Below the pieces are notes generated by a model. It was not told the DNA's origin. It was given only the letters and a program-made list of their open reading frames with translations, and made no database searches. From Lachnospiraceae bacterium (lineage in GTDB: Bacteria; Bacillota; Clostridia; Lachnospirales; Lachnospiraceae), in contig JAKSRZ010000007.1 of assembly GCA_024403375.1 (NCBI GenBank), positions 1 to 42,549 of the forward strand: a DNA stretch of 42,549 nucleotides, written 5' to 3'. The position numbers and the translations under genes were made by a program. This document shows positions 41,173-42,549 of the stretch, piece after piece (position 1 is the first letter of the stretch; every line of letters starts with the position of its first letter).

Positions 41173-42549
41173 TTAGTTTTCGTCGTCATTGTCTCCGTAG
41201 AATGTTTCATCTTCGTATACAACGTTGTCGTCATCTGTGTACTCATCGTCACCGAAGTCACCGAAGCCCTCACCGTATGTGCCATAAACGTCATGGTCAT
41301 ATTCCATATCGTCGTACTCATCAGTGATAAGCTGATTATCGGAGTCAAGTGTAACGTTTCTGTACTGCTTCATACCTGTACCTGCAGGAATCAGCTTACC
41401 AAGGATAACGTTTTCCTTAAGACCGATAAGTGGATCGATCTTACCCTTAATGGATGCATCTGTAAGAACCTTTGTGGTCTCCTGGAAGGATGCAGCAGAA
41501 AGGAAGGAATTTGTAGCAAGGGCTGCCTTTGTAATACCAAGCATAATCTGCTTGCCTTCTGCAGGCTGCTTGCCCTCTTTAATGAGTTCTGCGTTAGTAT
41601 CTTCGAAATCGAAAATGTCAACGTTTGTTCCGGGAAGGAATGCACTGTCTCCACCCTCGTCGATACGAACCTTCTTCATTGTCTGACGAACAATAACTTC
41701 AACGTGCTTATCTGCAATTTCTACACCCTGTAAACGGTATACACGCTGAACTTCACGAAGCATGTAATCCTGAACAGCCTCAACGCCCTTAATCTTAAGG
41801 ATATCATGAGGATATACGGAACCTTCTGTAAGTGCATCACCTGCTTCGATGTTCTGCTCATCAATAACCTTGATTCTTGAGCCGTAAGGGATGAGGTATG
41901 CCTTAGTTTCGCCTGTTTCGGAGTTTGTAACTACTACTTCACGCTTCTTCTTTGTATCTCTTACTTCTACCTTGCCACCGAACTCTGCAATGATTGCGAG
42001 TCCCTTAGGCTTACGTGTTTCGAAAAGTTCTTCGACACGGGGAAGACCCTGTGTGATATCGGAACCGCCGGCAACACCACCGGTATGGAAGTTTCTCATT
42101 GTAAGCTGTGTACCGGGCTCACCGATAGACTGAGCAGCAATAATACCAACTGCTTCACCTACCTGAACGGGTTCACCGCTGGCCATGTTAGCACCGTAAC
42201 ACTTAGCACATACGCCGATTCTTGACTTACATGTAAGCACTGTTCTGATCTTAATCTTTGCATCAAGACCAGCTTCGATAACTGCCTTTGTATTCATGAT
42301 AGCTTCGGCACGCTTAGGAGTAATCATATGATTTCTCTTAACGATCATTTCGCCGTTGTCATCATAAATTGTTTCGCAGGAATAACGTCCTGTAATTCTG
42401 TCCTGTAAGGACTCGATAACTTCTCTTCCGTCTGCGAAAGCCTTAACCCATACGCCGGGGATTTCTTCATCACCCTCACGCATACACTCTGTCTCACGAA
42501 TGATGACATCCTGAGATACATCAACAAGACGACGTGTAAGGTAACCTGA
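41173..42549 (-). CDS. rpoC: RNA polymerase beta' subunit, C-terminal 458 residues (5' end beyond window)
   Basis: The frame is open to the right edge: the 22 codons before the first ATG read [19 protein letters not shown] and continue normal RpoC sequence. Recognisable blocks are the second zinc site ([14 protein letters not shown]), [16 protein letters not shown] of the trigger-loop region and the C-terminal conserved helices ([19 protein letters not shown]). After GTGMKQYRN the last 55 or so residues form a strongly acidic, Tyr- and Gly-rich tail ([12 protein letters not shown], then [10 protein letters not shown]) not found in typical RpoC. It is the final gene of the rpo operon, closed by the terminator at 41111-41151. 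Confidence 0.98.
   Translation of the reverse strand, partial: SGYLTRRLVDVSQDVIIRETECMREGDEEIPGVWVKAFADGREVIESLQDRITGRYSCETIYDDNGEMIVKRNHMITPKRAEAIMNTKAVIEAGLDAKIKIRTVLTCKSRIGVCAKCYGANMASGEPVQVGEAVGIIAAQSIGEPGTQLTMRNFHTGGVAGGSDITQGLPRVEELFETRKPKGLAIIAEFGGKVEVRDTKKKREVVVTNSETGETKAYLIPYGSRIKVIDEQNIEAGDALTEGSVYPHDILKIKGVEAVQDYMLREVQRVYRLQGVEIADKHVEVIVRQTMKKVRIDEGGDSAFLPGTNVDIFDFEDTNAELIKEGKQPAEGKQIMLGITKAALATNSFLSAASFQETTKVLTDASIKGKIDPLIGLKENVILGKLIPAGTGMKQYRNVTLDSDNQLITDEYDDMEYDHDVYGTYGEGFGDFGDDEYTDDDNVVYEDETFYGDNDDEN

Noticed and set aside
1..42549. tRNA, rRNA, CRISPR arrays and insertion sequences
   Set aside because: Reading both strands showed no cloverleaf-type sequences, no regularly spaced repeats and no transposase-like frame.

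Overview
The window looks like a chromosomal segment of an anaerobic, low-to-moderate GC Firmicute, most likely a Lachnospiraceae-type Clostridium. This is inferred from the gene set: two oxygen-sensitive class III ribonucleotide reductases, an [FeFe]-hydrogenase-like sensor, HemZ, a Clostridia-type RelA, KtrAB, a CotH-family protein, strong AAGGAGG ribosome binding sites and sigma-A promoters of the TTGACA-N17-TATAAT type. Most genes lie on the minus strand; the exceptions are a beta-propeller protein, galM, one small protein and a remnant of an alcohol dehydrogenase gene. No IS element, CRISPR array, rRNA or tRNA was seen. Both ends cut through genes: an unrecognised gene at the left and rpoC at the right.

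Layout. 1-3354: tightly coupled minus-strand operon (XRE regulator, six-helix membrane protein, hybrid histidine kinase, truncated unknown gene). 3506-5739: plus-strand pair (oligogalacturonate-lyase-like propeller, galM). 5831-8525: upp, an Fe-ADH gene remnant, a cold-shock gene, a D-2-hydroxyacid dehydrogenase and a small protein. 8526-12500: a cytoplasmic GH2 glycosidase and a 2[4Fe-4S]/hydrogenase/chemotaxis-transducer fusion. 12726-17381: aspS, the K+ uptake pair ktrB-ktrA and an HD hydrolase. 17567-18712: a small Ala-rich membrane protein and a LexA/CI-like self-cleaving repressor with a predicted leaderless promoter. 18982-21681: nrdD-nrdG behind a predicted NrdR-box pair. 22128-29550: a compact run thyA-folA-mraY-like-apt-relA-hemZ-HD-GYP, ended by a strong terminator. 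29638-32013: a second NrdD with a fused C-terminal thioredoxin-like domain, again with NrdR-like boxes. 32215-35018: MCP-hflX. 35163-39061: dapA-dapB-response regulator-histidine kinase. 39156-41012: CotH-family membrane-anchored protein. 41173-42549: 3' part of rpoC.

How the genes work together. The centre of the window is devoted to nucleotide supply and growth control: two anaerobic RNRs, thymidylate synthase, dihydrofolate reductase, adenine and uracil salvage, (p)ppGpp synthesis/hydrolysis and a c-di-GMP-type HD-GYP protein. Signal transduction is unusually dense: two histidine kinases, one OmpR-type regulator, two chemotaxis-type transducers (one soluble with hydrogenase-like Fe-S domains, one with a multi-helix membrane domain), and two HTH regulators. 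The most noteworthy items are the hydrogenase-transducer fusion, the NrdD-thioredoxin fusion with its NrdR-like sites, the leaderless autoregulated repressor, and a short palindromic element bounded by 9-bp direct repeats.
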